The notes beneath the pieces are model-generated. The model did no database searches and had not been told where the DNA came from. It saw only the letters and a list, made by a program, of their open reading frames with translations. Positions 9,116 through 17,432 of a stretch of DNA of 49,926 nucleotides are shown here, piece by piece. This stretch comes from Fidelibacterota bacterium (GTDB lineage Bacteria > Fidelibacterota > UBA8477 > JABMPR01), in NCBI GenBank assembly GCA_016844955.1, contig JAERTH010000072.1, positions 1 through 49,926 on the forward strand. The letters run 5' to 3'. Positions within the stretch are counted from its first letter, which is position 1. Each line of letters starts with the position of its first letter. A program made the translations under genes and the position numbers.

Positions 9116-9143
9116 CCAGGCGCGGATTTGAATCCGCGCTTGG
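9116..9143. repeat. 28-bp palindrome, copy 1
   Basis: Near-perfect palindrome with core GGATTTGAATCC and arms CCAGGCGC / GCGCTTGG. It lies 8 bp beyond the stop of the giant secreted protein gene, between two minus-strand genes. Related copies are at 27769-27796, 48397-48424 and 49098-49125. Confidence 0.85.
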
Positions 9144-9151
9144 AAAACGCA

Positions 9152-12100
9152 TTATCTCAACAGCATCATCTTGATGGTCTGTCGGTGCTGTGGTGTCTGC
9201 ATAAGACAGTAGTAGATGCCTGTGGCGACCTGTCTGCCGGAGTGATCCAGACCATTCCACCTCAACTGATGATATCCGGCTGATTCTACTCCCTTTTTAA
9301 GGGTGGTGACTTCTCGCCCCGTGAGATCAAAGATGATAAGGTTGATTTCGCTTTGCTCTGGCAAGGCGTACCTGATAGTGGTCACAGGATTAAAGGGATT
9401 GGGATAATTCTGCATCAGAGCAAAGGACTCGGGCAGTGCCTTAATCATCACCTCGGTGAGGGTCATGCTATGATAGACGATCTCACCGGAGTAGCTCACA
9501 TCAGCCAGGCGATATTCGTAGATCACCCCCGGCTCAATATCATCATCAATGAATGCGTACATGGAGCGGAGGTTGCTGCTGCCAGCGCCTTCCAGTTCGG
9601 TGTGGGTTTGGTAGGTGGCGAGTTGGGTCCATGAGTTTCCGTCGCCCTGAGCGGAGTCGAAGGGTGCAATTGTTTGCTCGAGATACATATCCCTCGACTC
9701 CGCTCGGGATGACGAGGTAGAGAATCCTACAGATCTTCTTTCTAGAATGAAACCCAGGTTCTCAATCTCAGAATCTGTGATCCAGATGATTTCCACTTCG
9801 TCTTCATGAACTTCAGCTTTGAACTCTGACAGGGTTACAGGCAATGAGCTATCGGTCTGCTCATCTTTGAAAGCGAACTCTCCACCTTCTGTCTGATTGG
9901 AGATGGTGATCCAGTTGTCGCCGGTACTTGAAGCTGTCTTTCCTAAGTCCCCTGACCAGCTATCATTAGCATAACGAAATAGCTTCAGGGCTTCTTCACT
10001 GTTCTCATTCAGTTCGCTATCTCGGTAGGAGAATGACAGGTCATAGGTGCCAGAACCTACCTGACTAACTTCATACCAGCGAGAAACAGTAGTCGTGTCA
10101 TTCGCGTGCGTTTCACCTGGGTGGACAGTGATATCCAACGAGTCCAGGTTATCCACCGTGACATTGACCTTCATGCGGACATTTCCGCCAAAGAGGTATT
10201 CACCGGTTCCATTAATGGGAAGAGACATGCGATTCCCGGTGTATTCAACACCACCAATATCAGCCTTCCAGCCACAGTCATGGTTGGTGGTTTCATCATA
10301 GGTCAGCATGTCACCTGCCTCCACACAAGGAGAGGAGGATTGAGGCATGAAATTTCCTGCTGACGTTGGTGCTGATGAGGCCGCCGGCAGGGATGTCAGA
10401 AGGGGATCAATATCAAGATTATTGCCGCCGTCAGTGCCGTGGGCATCATTCCAATCGGTACTTGGGCTGTCCTGGATGATGGACTTGCTGAAGCTGAACA
10501 ATCCAGTGCCAGAGTCATCGGTTAGACCATTGGAGAGATCATTTCCCCAGATTATGGAGTTTTCAATCGTCATGGTACTTCCATCGCTAACATCTGTACC
10601 CAGAATAGGGCCGGAGCCACTACGATTGCCGGCAATGGTACAGAAGTTCAAATTAGTGAAACAGGTGCTTGAGGCACTTGTTGCCCTGATAGCCGGCCAG
10701 CTTGTTGCGTAATTTCCGCTGATAACGGTATTCTCGATGGTCGTTGTGACCTGTGCACTCTGAGAAGAAATGTAGATTCCACCTGAGGAGTAATTGCCGG
10801 AAATCTGTGAGTTACGGATGATGGGGGATGAAGAGGCAAACAGGTTCCTTATGTAAATACCCTGGGCATTATCAATAATTTTACAGTTATCGATAGCAGG
10901 AGAATTCTCAGTGGTGACTTGGTCATCATTGATCCAGATCGCCCTAATACCAGCATCACGAATTGTAAAACCTTCCAACAGAGTCTCATCATCACAGTTC
11001 TCTAGATAAAACAGATAGCTGGAATTGTCGGATTTCTCCGAAGACACACCGATATCCCCTGATATGATGGTCTCAGAACCAGCTTCCTGGCGTTCTAATA
11101 GGCTGGCCTCAGACCCGCTGAACCCGCCAAAAATCTTCACACCGGAGGGAACTGTGTATCGTGCAGCCTGGTCATCAACAGTGAGGGAAATGCCATCATC
11201 AGGGGAATAGGTACCAGCCTTGATCCAGATAGTATCACCATCGGCACTGGCTTGCACGGCATCCTGGAGATGGACAAAAGCCTTGCCCCATGATGTCCCG
11301 GGGTTTTCTGAAGCTTGTGTCTCAGCACCGACATACAGGCGATGGTTTTTAGTATTCAACGTGTTTTCGATGGCACCAATATCTGGAGTGGCACCGCGGG
11401 AATCACCATTGATATCAATAGTGGGGGCATCTACAGCCGTACCGGCACCAATGGCTGGGCTGATGTCGCTGAGCCTGAAATCACCGTCCACTGTAGGGGC
11501 TTCGCTTCCATCTGGCAAATCATAGAAGGCAGGGTTGGTGTCATGATCATGAGCACCCTGTACAATAGAGTTGGTTCCATAGTTTGTCGTTGATAGCGTA
11601 TTCCCCCAAACAATGGAATTTATCAAGGAAACCGATGCCGTAGTACCTGTGCTGGTATAGGTGATACCTTCCTCATCATTGGCTGCGATTGTACAATTAG
11701 TGAATACCGGGTACCTTTCATAGGAGTCTGCATTCCAGAAAACATAGGCACCATCTCCGGCTGTTTCTGCTTTATTGCCCGTGATGAGACAGTTCGTGAT
11801 GGGCGGGGCATAGGGATTCAACATGTAAATGCCACCACCATTGTTTGCGGCACTGTTTCCTGCAATACGGGTCTGCTCCAGGTCGAAATCCTTGGCACTG
11901 GCGTAGAAGCCTCCTCCATCTGCACTGGCGACATTATTGAGAATGGAACACCCTGAGATTAAGGGGTCGGCTGAATTTCCTTCACTAGCAATCCCACCTC
12001 CATTGACAGCACGATTGCTTTCAATGATGCAATTGTGGATTTCATTGAAGCCATTATAGATATAAACACCTCCACCAACCGTATCTCCCTCAACATTGGC

Positions 12101-15100
12101 ATTGCCACCGGTGATGGTCACATCATGGATCCGGGCTCCGGATATACCATTGTTGGGAAATCCTATATATGGAAAAGTCACGACATGATAGGCATTACCA
12201 GACCAGTCTTCAGGCGTTTTGTCAATGTCGCCATTGAGTATGGTCACATTGCTGGCCCCATCCCGTTGGTCAATGCTGGTCTCAGATCCATCAAAGCCAC
12301 CATACAGGCTAATAGAGGCGTGAAACTTGAAAGTAGCGGAGCGGTCATTATTGGTGAAACCGTAGCCTTCATCGGGGTAGTAGGTGCCCGCCTTGACCCA
12401 GATGGTATCATCTTCTCCCCCTGCTCGCAGAGCATCGACTGGGTGAGGAAAGGCCGTTGCCCAAGACATTCCGTTGTGTACTGATCCACTTACATCAGGA
12501 TCAACACGGAGGTGGTGATATTTCTCATTAAGGACGTTCTCATAAGCGCCAAGGTCACAGTTGTCCGGTCGGGTTGCACCTGTGATATCTTCATTGTCAG
12601 AATCTGAACCGGTCCCCACCCCGATACAGGGGGAAGAGTTATAGAGTCTGAAATCACCTGTTGTGGTAGGAGCTAGACTGGTATCGGGCAAAGAGACAAA
12701 TAGGGGTTTTGCATCAAACAGTGATCCGTCAAAACCTGTTTGGGGATCATTCTCTCCACCACAATTCTCGATATTGGTATTCGATCCAGAGATTTCACCG
12801 TCGTTAAACAGCACCTGTTCTCCCTTGCGGCTGTTGCCCCAGATGATGGAACTCTTCATTAAGAATTTGCAGAAGCCGTCGCTACTTCCATTCAGATAGA
12901 CTGCTCCTGCCGCAGTTGCCGCACTGTTTCCAGCTATTGTTGTACCAGAAATAGTCACATAGACGTAGCCTGAATTATGGCCGTAAGCAACAATACCACC
13001 ACCCCAACCCTCTGATCGATTCCCACTGATGAGACAGTTTTTGATTTGAGGGGCTACCCGGCCGCCCTGTCCATCAATACAGATCGCTCCTCCTCGGTAT
13101 CCTGCCAGATTTCCACTGATCACGCTGCGAGTGATATAAGGGTAGAACTTGTTGTATCCTGTTGAGCTACCGCCATCCATAAAAATGCCGCCCCCTTTGT
13201 CCTGGGCTTCATTATTGATGACGCGGCAATTCACAATTTGGGGTTTGCAGTTATTGCTTCCTGTAGCAACCAGGTAGATACCGGCTCCATCATCCCAGGG
13301 GTCAGCCCCATCGGCTTTACCTTCTGTAATTGTGAATCCCTCCAGAGTGGTGTTGATGTCCACTTCATCAAAAACAACCACATGGTAACTATTGTCGGAA
13401 TTATCGTCTGTGGTGCCAATGTCGCCACTAAGGATGGTCACATTATTGTCAGGATCGCGCTCCGAGAGTTCTGTTTCCGAACCGTCAAAACCGCCATAGA
13501 CCAGGACGTTGCTGGGAATACTGAATGAAATCGTGCGATCTGAACCAGGTGTAGGCACATATGTGCCTTCGGCAACCCAGATAGTGACTCCGGATTGTGC
13601 TGTAGACAGAGCTGATTGGAGGTCAGTATAGGCATTGCTCCAGGAGAGCCCATCTTCAATACCCACGGCATCCACATCGACAAAGAGGTCTGATAGAACA
13701 CATTCGTAAGCACCGATCTCTACGCTGAGGTTTGAAACACGATCCACATTATTGAGATCATAATCACCCGGTGCATAACTTTTTTTTCCGGCACCGATAC
13801 AAGGAGAGTCGCTCTGAAGCTGGTAGTCGCCATTTGCTGTAGGCGCGTTGGTGTATGCCATTGCATTGATAAACTCAGGATCACTGTCAATACAATAATC
13901 CCCTGTGGTGGGGCCATACTGAGTATTCCAAGAACTACTGCTGCTACCCTCGAGCAGGCAATATGAATATTTGGGCTGATAGCTGGTTGAAGGGGCAGTA
14001 TTGTAACCGATTGCCACCTGCCCCTCATTGCCGGGCTCATTCCCCCAAATAATGGAGTTGACAATGTAAAACCCAGCCTGCCCCCCATTATCGATCCAGC
14101 ATCTCATGGCACTTCCATATGTCGCTTCGTTGCCACTGAAGGTGCAATTGTATATGTTTGGTTCCCCTTCACCACCATCAATGGCATAGCTGTATATAGC
14201 GCCTCCACTGGTTCCAGCTTTGTTTCCACTGAAGAGTGTATTGTAGATGTTTGGCATACAATCACCATTGTCTCTGGGATTCATGTGCAAGCCCCCTCCC
14301 TGGTGGGAGGCTTCATTTCCTGAAAAAACACAACGATCGAAGGTCGGGTTCACCCGTCCGGAATAGCGACTGTACAAATATCCACCACCCCCTTTGCTGG
14401 TGGCTTGATTCTCTGTGAATCGACAATCGGTGAACTGTGGAACAACATATCCGTTGGTTCTGCCGTGTAAATAAAATGCAGCGCCGAGATACGCCAGGTT
14501 GTTGCTAATCGTGCAGTTGGTGACGGTTGCTGCGATGTTTCCGGAATTCTCGCCGTACATGAAAATGCCGCCACCCATGGAATCGGAATAATTGTCAATA
14601 ATGGTCAGATTGACCAGGTTTGGTGAACAGCTATTGCCACTGCCTGAACCATCGATGAAGATGCCGCCGCCACTGCGTTCAAGATCGATATCATCATTGA
14701 CACCATCAGAATAGCCCTTGGTGATGGTGAAGCCGTCAAGGGTGGTTTGATCACTGACACGGATAAATGTTACGACATGATATGAGTTGTCCGTATCAAC
14801 ATTGAGAGTACCAATATCGCCACTGAGAATGGTCTCATTATTTTCCCAATCTCTGAATGAGCGTGAGCTTTCACCACCGAGAAATCCACCATAAAGGGAA
14901 ACCCCATCAGGGATATCAAAGGAGATCATGATGTCGCTACCTGAAGTAGGATAATAAGTGCCCTTGGCAACCCAGATTTCATCACCAGAACTGGCGGCAG
15001 AGATGGCAGACTGAAGATCCGTATATGCGCCCGACCAGGTGCCATCGCTGGTGTTATTGTCTACATAATGGGTGGTGGCGGTTAGGAAGGTAGTGAATAG

Positions 15101-15145
15101 AAAAAAGAAAAAAGTGGAGCGATAAAAGCGGTGTGGTTCTGACAT
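9152..15145 (-). CDS. Giant secreted beta-helix protein with four tandem modules and a type IX secretion tail
   Basis: A 1997-residue protein. ATG at 15145 is chosen because AGGGGA precedes it and a signal peptide follows (FYRSTFFFFLFTTFLTATT); an upstream ATG would add 27 non-signal residues. Four homologous modules start near residues 26, 483, 877 and 1267. Each opens with a VD...SW..A.TDLQ-type strand, then IWVA.GTY.P, Y.GF.GSE, ILSGDIG and L.GFTIT. Each then runs through NC.I.GN-type parallel beta-helix coils and closes with S.CIG.G plus DIGA.E. Residues about 1630-1900 are beta-rich linker domains. The last 90 residues (MQNYPNPFNPVTTIRY ... GREVTTL ... GIYYC) are a Por/type IX sorting domain. 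It is probably a surface adhesin or polysaccharide-binding protein. A palindromic repeat has inserted in frame at about residues 1811-1835. Confidence 0.88.
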   Translation of the reverse strand: MSEPHRFYRSTFFFFLFTTFLTATTHYVDNNTSDGTWSGAYTDLQSAISAASSGDEIWVAKGTYYPTSGSDIMISFDIPDGVSLYGGFLGGESSRSFRDWENNETILSGDIGTLNVDTDNSYHVVTFIRVSDQTTLDGFTITKGYSDGVNDDIDLERSGGGIFIDGSGSGNSCSPNLVNLTIIDNYSDSMGGGIFMYGENSGNIAATVTNCTISNNLAYLGAAFYLHGRTNGYVVPQFTDCRFTENQATSKGGGGYLYSRYSGRVNPTFDRCVFSGNEASHQGGGLHMNPRDNGDCMPNIYNTLFSGNKAGTSGGAIYSYAIDGGEGEPNIYNCTFSGNEATYGSAMRCWIDNGGQAGFYIVNSIIWGNEPGNEGQVAIGYNTAPSTSYQPKYSYCLLEGSSSSSWNTQYGPTTGDYCIDSDPEFINAMAYTNAPTANGDYQLQSDSPCIGAGKKSYAPGDYDLNNVDRVSNLSVEIGAYECVLSDLFVDVDAVGIEDGLSWSNAYTDLQSALSTAQSGVTIWVAEGTYVPTPGSDRTISFSIPSNVLVYGGFDGSETELSERDPDNNVTILSGDIGTTDDNSDNSYHVVVFDEVDINTTLEGFTITEGKADGADPWDDGAGIYLVATGSNNCKPQIVNCRVINNEAQDKGGGIFMDGGSSTGYNKFYPYITRSVISGNLAGYRGGAICIDGQGGRVAPQIKNCLISGNRSEGWGGGIVAYGHNSGYVYVTISGTTIAGNSAATAAGAVYLNGSSDGFCKFLMKSSIIWGNSRKGEQVLFNDGEISGSNTNIENCGGENDPQTGFDGSLFDAKPLFVSLPDTSLAPTTTGDFRLYNSSPCIGVGTGSDSDNEDITGATRPDNCDLGAYENVLNEKYHHLRVDPDVSGSVHNGMSWATAFPHPVDALRAGGEDDTIWVKAGTYYPDEGYGFTNNDRSATFKFHASISLYGGFDGSETSIDQRDGASNVTILNGDIDKTPEDWSGNAYHVVTFPYIGFPNNGISGARIHDVTITGGNANVEGDTVGGGVYIYNGFNEIHNCIIESNRAVNGGGIASEGNSADPLISGCSILNNVASADGGGFYASAKDFDLEQTRIAGNSAANNGGGIYMLNPYAPPITNCLITGNKAETAGDGAYVFWNADSYERYPVFTNCTIAANDEEGITYTSTGTTASVSLINSIVWGNTLSTTNYGTNSIVQGAHDHDTNPAFYDLPDGSEAPTVDGDFRLSDISPAIGAGTAVDAPTIDINGDSRGATPDIGAIENTLNTKNHRLYVGAETQASENPGTSWGKAFVHLQDAVQASADGDTIWIKAGTYSPDDGISLTVDDQAARYTVPSGVKIFGGFSGSEASLLERQEAGSETIISGDIGVSSEKSDNSSYLFYLENCDDETLLEGFTIRDAGIRAIWINDDQVTTENSPAIDNCKIIDNAQGIYIRNLFASSSPIIRNSQISGNYSSGGIYISSQSAQVTTTIENTVISGNYATSWPAIRATSASSTCFTNLNFCTIAGNRSGSGPILGTDVSDGSTMTIENSIIWGNDLSNGLTDDSGTGLFSFSKSIIQDSPSTDWNDAHGTDGGNNLDIDPLLTSLPAASSAPTSAGNFMPQSSSPCVEAGDMLTYDETTNHDCGWKADIGGVEYTGNRMSLPINGTGEYLFGGNVRMKVNVTVDNLDSLDITVHPGETHANDTTTVSRWYEVSQVGSGTYDLSFSYRDSELNENSEEALKLFRYANDSWSGDLGKTASSTGDNWITISNQTEGGEFAFKDEQTDSSLPVTLSEFKAEVHEDEVEIIWITDSEIENLGFILERRSVGFSTSSSRAESRDMYLEQTIAPFDSAQGDGNSWTQLATYQTHTELEGAGSSNLRSMYAFIDDDIEPGVIYEYRLADVSYSGEIVYHSMTLTEVMIKALPESFALMQNYPNPFNPVTTIRYALPEQSEINLIIFDLTGREVTTLKKGVESAGYHQLRWNGLDHSGRQVATGIYYCLMQTPQHRQTIKMMLLR
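9641..9713. repeat. Palindromic element inserted in frame within the giant protein gene
   Basis: Two inverted arms, 9641-9664 (GTCGCCCTGAGCGGAGTCGA...) and 9691-9713 (CCCTCGACTCCGCTCGGGAT...), flank a 26-bp loop. Read on the minus strand it encodes SSRAESRD...PFDSAQGDG, unlike the surrounding beta-rich sequence. It shares the TTCGA...CTCAGG theme with repeats at 27807-27863 and 43365-43432. Confidence 0.8.
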
Positions 15146-15324
15146 GTTTCCCCTGCTGCGTTTCAGTTCCAATAAGTCGTAACAATGCGGTAAACTCCTG
15201 CAATTCAATTCCTGTGATCTAGCCAATTCGTGCTATGCAGGTTGGAAATTCGTATCCCTAATCAATAACGCATTTCAAAAAATCAGCTCTGAGCTTCGCA
15301 GAATTCATGCCATCAGCACATACC

Positions 15325-15344
15325 ATTGTGAGTTTATTCACAAT
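15325..15344. promoter_or_regulatory. CRP/FNR-type palindromic operator candidate
   Basis: ATTGTGA and TCACAAT flank 6 bp, matching the TGTGA-N6-TCACA consensus of CRP-family regulators exactly. It lies about 180 bp upstream of the giant secreted protein start and about 90 bp upstream of the predicted transcription start from the weak TTGAAA/TACGAA pair. The regulator is not in the window. Confidence 0.4.
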
Positions 15345-15401
15345 ATTTATTAACTTTTTTAAGCAATGGGTGCTGCGAGGGACAATAGTTGTGCTTGACA
15401 C

Positions 15402-15425
15402 AAAAAAGCCCCTGTTTCCAGAGGC
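15402..15425 (-). terminator. Rho-independent terminator of the aldo/keto reductase gene
   Basis: On the minus strand GCCTCTGGAAACAGGGGC forms a 7-bp stem with one mismatch, followed by TTTTTT. It lies 27 bp after the stop codon at 15452. Confidence 0.8.
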
Positions 15426-15451
15426 CCAAACAGTGATCGAAAAAGTACGGG

Positions 15452-16441
15452 TCAGGTAGTGATGATTTCCTCTATCTGCTTCAACTCATCAGTGCTAAAA
15501 TCAAGATTGTCCAGAGCACCCACTGCATCCTCAACCTGAGCCACCCGGGAAGCTCCAATTAAAGCTGAGGTCACTTCCGGTTTTCTCAATACCCAGGCGA
15601 TGGCCAACTGGGCCACATTCTGACCACGGGAATCAGCGATTTTTTTTAACGCATGAACCTTGTTCAATTGCTCATCTTTGATAAAATCCGGCTTCAGGTA
15701 GCGACCATCCCTCACAGCCCTGGAATCCTCCGGGAAACCACCCAGATATCGATCAGTCAAGACACCTTGAGCCAGCGGTGAAAACACAATTGAACCCACA
15801 CCACTTTGCTTCAAAACCTCAAACAGACCCTTTTCAGGTGCTCGATGAAACATATTATACTTGGGTTGATGAATCAGACAGGGTGTCCCCATATCTTGCA
15901 GGATTTTTACCGCCTGGCGAGTCTGCTCTGCGTTATAAGATGAGATCCCCACGTACAAGGCCTTGCCACTGCGAACAATCTGATCCAGTGCTCCCATGGA
16001 TTCCTCCAGTGGAGTACCAGTATCGGGACGATGATGATAGAACATATCGACATAATCCAGCCCCAGACGTTTAAGGCTTTGGTCAAGACTGGCAACCAAG
16101 TATTTGCGACTTCCCAGATCCCCATAAGGTCCTGGCCACATATCCCAGCCAGCTTTGGTGGAAATCAGTAATTCATCACGGTATGCTGAGAAATCCTCTT
16201 TAAACAACTTACCAAAAGTTGTTTCTGCAGCACCATAGGGTGGTCCGTAATTGTTAGCCAAATCAAAATGAGTAATTCCCAGGTCGAAGGCTCTGCGCAA
16301 CATGGCTTTAGCCGTATCATAATCATCCGGCTCTCCAAAATTATGCCATAACCCCAGAGAAATCTGAGGTAGCATGATACCACTGACACCACACCTTTTA
16401 TAGCTCATGGATTCATAACGTGATTCTGCAGCTGTGTACAT
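15452..16441 (-). CDS. yghZ: Aldo/keto reductase, YghZ/Gpr-type (L-glyceraldehyde-3-phosphate reductase)
   Basis: This 329-residue protein follows the YghZ pattern closely: SLGLWHNFG, FDLGITHFDLANNYGPP, ISTKAGWDMWPGPYGD, SRKYLVASLDQSLKRLGLDY and LIGASR. The catalytic tetrad is Asp60, Tyr65, Lys96 and His137. Family members reduce small aldehydes with NADPH, including methylglyoxal and L-glyceraldehyde 3-phosphate, in the cytoplasm. The protein is a (beta/alpha)8 barrel of normal length. It forms a single-gene or two-gene unit with its own terminator at 15402-15425. The P-loop gene upstream ends 21 bp before its start, so the two may be cotranscribed. Confidence 0.9.
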   Translation of the reverse strand: MYTAAESRYESMSYKRCGVSGIMLPQISLGLWHNFGEPDDYDTAKAMLRRAFDLGITHFDLANNYGPPYGAAETTFGKLFKEDFSAYRDELLISTKAGWDMWPGPYGDLGSRKYLVASLDQSLKRLGLDYVDMFYHHRPDTGTPLEESMGALDQIVRSGKALYVGISSYNAEQTRQAVKILQDMGTPCLIHQPKYNMFHRAPEKGLFEVLKQSGVGSIVFSPLAQGVLTDRYLGGFPEDSRAVRDGRYLKPDFIKDEQLNKVHALKKIADSRGQNVAQLAIAWVLRKPEVTSALIGASRVAQVEDAVGALDNLDFSTDELKQIEEIITT

Positions 16442-16462
16442 ATTTAATTTCTCCTGATTGGT

Positions 16463-17092
16463 TTATTTCGCATATAATCCACCGGTGACTGTCATCCAAT
16501 CGGCCACTTCATCTGTCTGCTGTTCCAGGGTTTTCGAGGTTACATCCAATTCCAGGACTGGAAGTATTGAATGTTCTGCCAATATCCTGAACTGTTCCTG
16601 TTCACGTCTGAAAATATCTAGATCATCGTATTGGGATGGATTCCCAGAAACTTCCAGACGAGCTACGCGAGCATCCTCGAATGACTCATTTGTACGGGTG
16701 CACAAAACCAGATAAAACCCCAATTCCTGCAGCCCCTCTACCAGCCACTCGAAATCAAAATTACGGTTAAAAGCCGTTTGTTGATAAACTTTCGTTGAAA
16801 GATGAAACCTGTCAATCATCCACGAGTAGTAGCGCTGGAGCTGAAAAAGCTTGAGCCAGGTTCGATAGGTTTCCAGGGCCTGTTCTTCTTCGTGCTCCTC
16901 AAAATTTATCAAACCTCTGCCCCATGGGAAATTTGTAAAGGCACACCACTCTCCTGAAATGAGCGGAGAATGATAACGATATTTTCTGGGGCCCACCATC
17001 CTGGGGTGTTCATTCAAAGCAAAAGCCAGGTCTGTCTTCCCCGTCAGACGAGTACCTTCAAAAATGATTTTAGGACAAAGCTTTCCGCCCAT
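16463..17092 (-). CDS. P-loop NTPase, nucleotide-kinase-like, unassigned
   Basis: A 209-residue protein with Walker A motif GTRLTGKT close to the N-terminus (IIFEGTRLTGKTDLAFAL), as in thymidylate-kinase-like folds. WMIDRFHLST near the middle resembles the DR(F/Y) segment of deoxynucleoside and thymidylate kinases, and LVLCTRTNESFEDAR resembles the strand before a lid region. I cannot name a substrate. ATG at 17092 has a GGGAG site 11 nt upstream; an in-frame GTG at 17113 would add seven residues. A palindromic repeat (17152-17184) lies just upstream. The aldo/keto reductase gene follows after 21 bp. Confidence 0.6.
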   Translation of the reverse strand: MGGKLCPKIIFEGTRLTGKTDLAFALNEHPRMVGPRKYRYHSPLISGEWCAFTNFPWGRGLINFEEHEEEQALETYRTWLKLFQLQRYYSWMIDRFHLSTKVYQQTAFNRNFDFEWLVEGLQELGFYLVLCTRTNESFEDARVARLEVSGNPSQYDDLDIFRREQEQFRILAEHSILPVLELDVTSKTLEQQTDEVADWMTVTGGLYAK

Positions 17093-17151
17093 ATCTAGAC
17101 ATGCTCCCACCACTTGAACTCAATTTAATCTATGGCCCCATCAGTATAAGT

Positions 17152-17184
17152 AACCTTGCGAAGGTTTGAAACCTTCGCAAGGTT
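17152..17184. repeat. 33-bp palindrome of the AACCTTGCGAAGG type
   Basis: AACCTTGCGAAGGTTT and its reverse complement flank a single central base, with all arm positions pairing. It lies 60 bp upstream of the P-loop gene start. It is a REP-like element of a different family from the 28-bp palindromes. Confidence 0.8.
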
Positions 17185-17374
17185 CTCTCAGAAAAGTTTC
17201 ATAAGGCAAGCCGAGACAACCACACTCCCCATACGCAACCCTATACCCTTATACCTTTTGAACAACGAATCTCGATCAACGATTGAAGAATCTAGAAGTG
17301 TGCCTGTGGACAGAAACGGAGCTCAAACCATCCACGTTTCTATTTTCAAATTTCATCCCAGCCCCATCTCCCAC

Positions 17375-17408
17375 AAAAAAAAGAGGCCGCCCCTTACAGA
17401 CAGCCTCT
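17375..17408 (-). terminator. Rho-independent terminator of the SDR gene
   Basis: On the minus strand AAGAGGC and GCCTCTT pair around a 15-nt loop and are followed by a run of T. It lies 25 bp after the SDR stop. Confidence 0.75.
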
Positions 17409-17432
17409 TAGTAAATCCTTTATTTAAAAAAT

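Larger units (their letters stand above)
15146..15451. other. Intergenic region upstream of the giant protein gene
   Basis: It holds the aldo/keto reductase terminator at 15402-15425, a CRP-type palindrome at 15325-15344 and a weak promoter-like pair on the minus strand: TTGAAA at 15278-15273 and TACGAA at 15254-15249, with an 18-bp spacer. No convincing small gene is seen. Confidence 0.5.
17093..17432. other. Intergenic region between the SDR and P-loop genes
   Basis: It contains the SDR terminator (17375-17408) and a 33-bp palindrome (17152-17184). Open frames here have no ribosome sites or recognisable products, so I see no gene. Confidence 0.5.

Noticed and set aside
9353..14598. Several long plus-strand and minus-strand frames within the giant protein gene
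   Set aside because: They have no ribosome sites or domains, and the repeated coding strand explains their openness.
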